From Euryarchaeota archaeon UBA40 (GTDB taxonomy: Archaea; Thermoplasmatota; Poseidoniia; Poseidoniales; Thalassarchaeaceae), in the NCBI GenBank assembly GCA_002506875.1, contig DAYJ01000087.1:1-14698 (forward strand): DNA of 14,698 nucleotides. Direction: 5' to 3'. Below are positions 14,172-14,698 of this stretch, one piece after another; the stretch's first letter is position 1, and every line of letters starts with the position of its first letter. Under the pieces are notes generated by a model. That model worked only from the letters and a program-made list of their open reading frames with translations. It did not search any database and had not been told where the DNA came from. A program made the position numbers and the translations under genes.

Positions 14172-14696
14172 TCAGGCGCCCCTCTGGTCGCGTTCCCGGC
14201 CGATGTTTGTTTCGCGAGGGCGGCTTCGAGATGTTCCTGATCTTCGATTCCGTTTCCTCTTCCGCTTCTCGCCCTGAGCGGTATCCTTCACTTCGACCTT
14301 ACCAATCTCGGACAATCCTCCTGACGCGAGTAGAGTATCTAGATCGGAGATTGAAAGTGTCCCTCCACTGGCAGCCTTCTCCTTTACCTCATCAGGGTCG
14401 ATGTATTCGGCCCCCCTGCCACTCTCGCGTATTTTGAGGAAGGCTTGGAGGCGCCCCCTCTCCCGCATGAGTTTTCCTCGATCGGATCGACATTCGCGAT
14501 GCATCTTGTCAATCTCTTCAATTCGTGAAGAGATTCGACGGACTTCAGGCCAACCAACGTCGTCTTCCTCAATCCTAGGAGTGGATTCAGCGACATTTTT
14601 CTTCCGTTCTTTCCCCTTTGCATCAATTTCTTCGAACTGCTTCATGATGGAACGTATTCCTTCTATCGCAGCAATCATGCGTTTGTGAGCCTCCAT
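14172..14696 (-). CDS. Small coiled-coil protein with basic tail, possibly 5'-truncated by the window end
   Basis: A 174-residue frame (as read from the ATG at 14696) of unrecognised function. Residues about 1-90 are charged helix with coiled-coil character (EVRRISSRIEEIDKMHREC and nearby). A linker with YIDPDEV (98-104) follows, then SGGTLSISDLDTLLASGGL (110-128). The end is a strongly basic tail (KRKRKRNRRSGTSRSRPR, 144-161), suited to nucleic-acid or ribosome binding. The SGxTLxxxDL segment (110-119) also occurs at the end of the longer coiled-coil protein at 11657-12499. The ATG lies 2 nt from the window edge and no upstream stop can be seen, so the true start could be beyond it; ATGs at residues 7 and 18 are alternatives. 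It overlaps nothing, and its TGA abuts the GNAT start. Confidence 0.75.
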   Translation of the reverse strand: MEAHKRMIAAIEGIRSIMKQFEEIDAKGKERKKNVAESTPRIEEDDVGWPEVRRISSRIEEIDKMHRECRSDRGKLMRERGRLQAFLKIRESGRGAEYIDPDEVKEKAASGGTLSISDLDTLLASGGLSEIGKVEVKDTAQGEKRKRKRNRRSGTSRSRPRETNIGRERDQRGA

Positions 14697-14698
14697 TG

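Overview
The window looks archaeal, most likely euryarchaeal. The evidence is the archaeal RNA polymerase operon (rpoH, rpoB, rpoA1, rpoA2, then ribosomal protein L30e), a large subunit split into A' and A'' while B is a single chain, an archaeal purP gene, and a tRNA gene without an encoded CCA end. Mid-range GC, very tight gene packing, perfect GGAGGTGA-type ribosome binding sites and an unsplit rpoB would fit a Thermoplasmatota lineage such as marine group II (Poseidoniales). That placement is an inference and has not been tested.

Region 1 (19-9479, + strand) holds tRNA-Lys(UUU), rpoH, rpoB, rpoA1, rpoA2 and rpl30e. The gaps are 13 nt, a 4-nt ATGA overlap, 2 nt and 49 nt, so the five protein genes read as one operon. 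The polymerase genes are recognisable throughout but carry extra material. RpoH and RpoA'' begin with the same roughly 40-60 residue domain, which the usual forms of these subunits lack. A' has about 155 extra residues with possible zinc ligands just upstream of the catalytic NADFDGDE motif. B has an extra stretch of about 80 residues.

Region 2 (9529-10497, + strand) is one unrecognised protein gene. It lies where nusA, rps12 and rps7 commonly follow rpl30e in euryarchaea.

Region 3 (12499-10490, - strand) is a two-gene unit: a long coiled-coil protein followed by purP, the formate-dependent FAICAR synthetase of archaeal purine synthesis. Its leader holds a nearly symmetrical TATA-like box shared with the divergent gene at 12596.

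Region 4 (12596-14698) has a single-domain KaiC/RecA-type ATPase on the + strand. It converges on a - strand unit made of a second, smaller coiled-coil protein (possibly cut by the window end), a RimI-like GNAT acetyltransferase and a Roadblock/LC7 protein. The two coiled-coil proteins share a short C-terminal SGxTLxxxDL motif. ATPase, Roadblock and coiled-coil proteins side by side suggest a small regulatory or scaffold module, but no function can be assigned from sequence alone.

Both convergent gene pairs overlap at their 3' ends (8 and 23 bp). No stretch longer than 300 bases lacks a gene. I saw no insertion sequence, CRISPR array, intein or long repeat.
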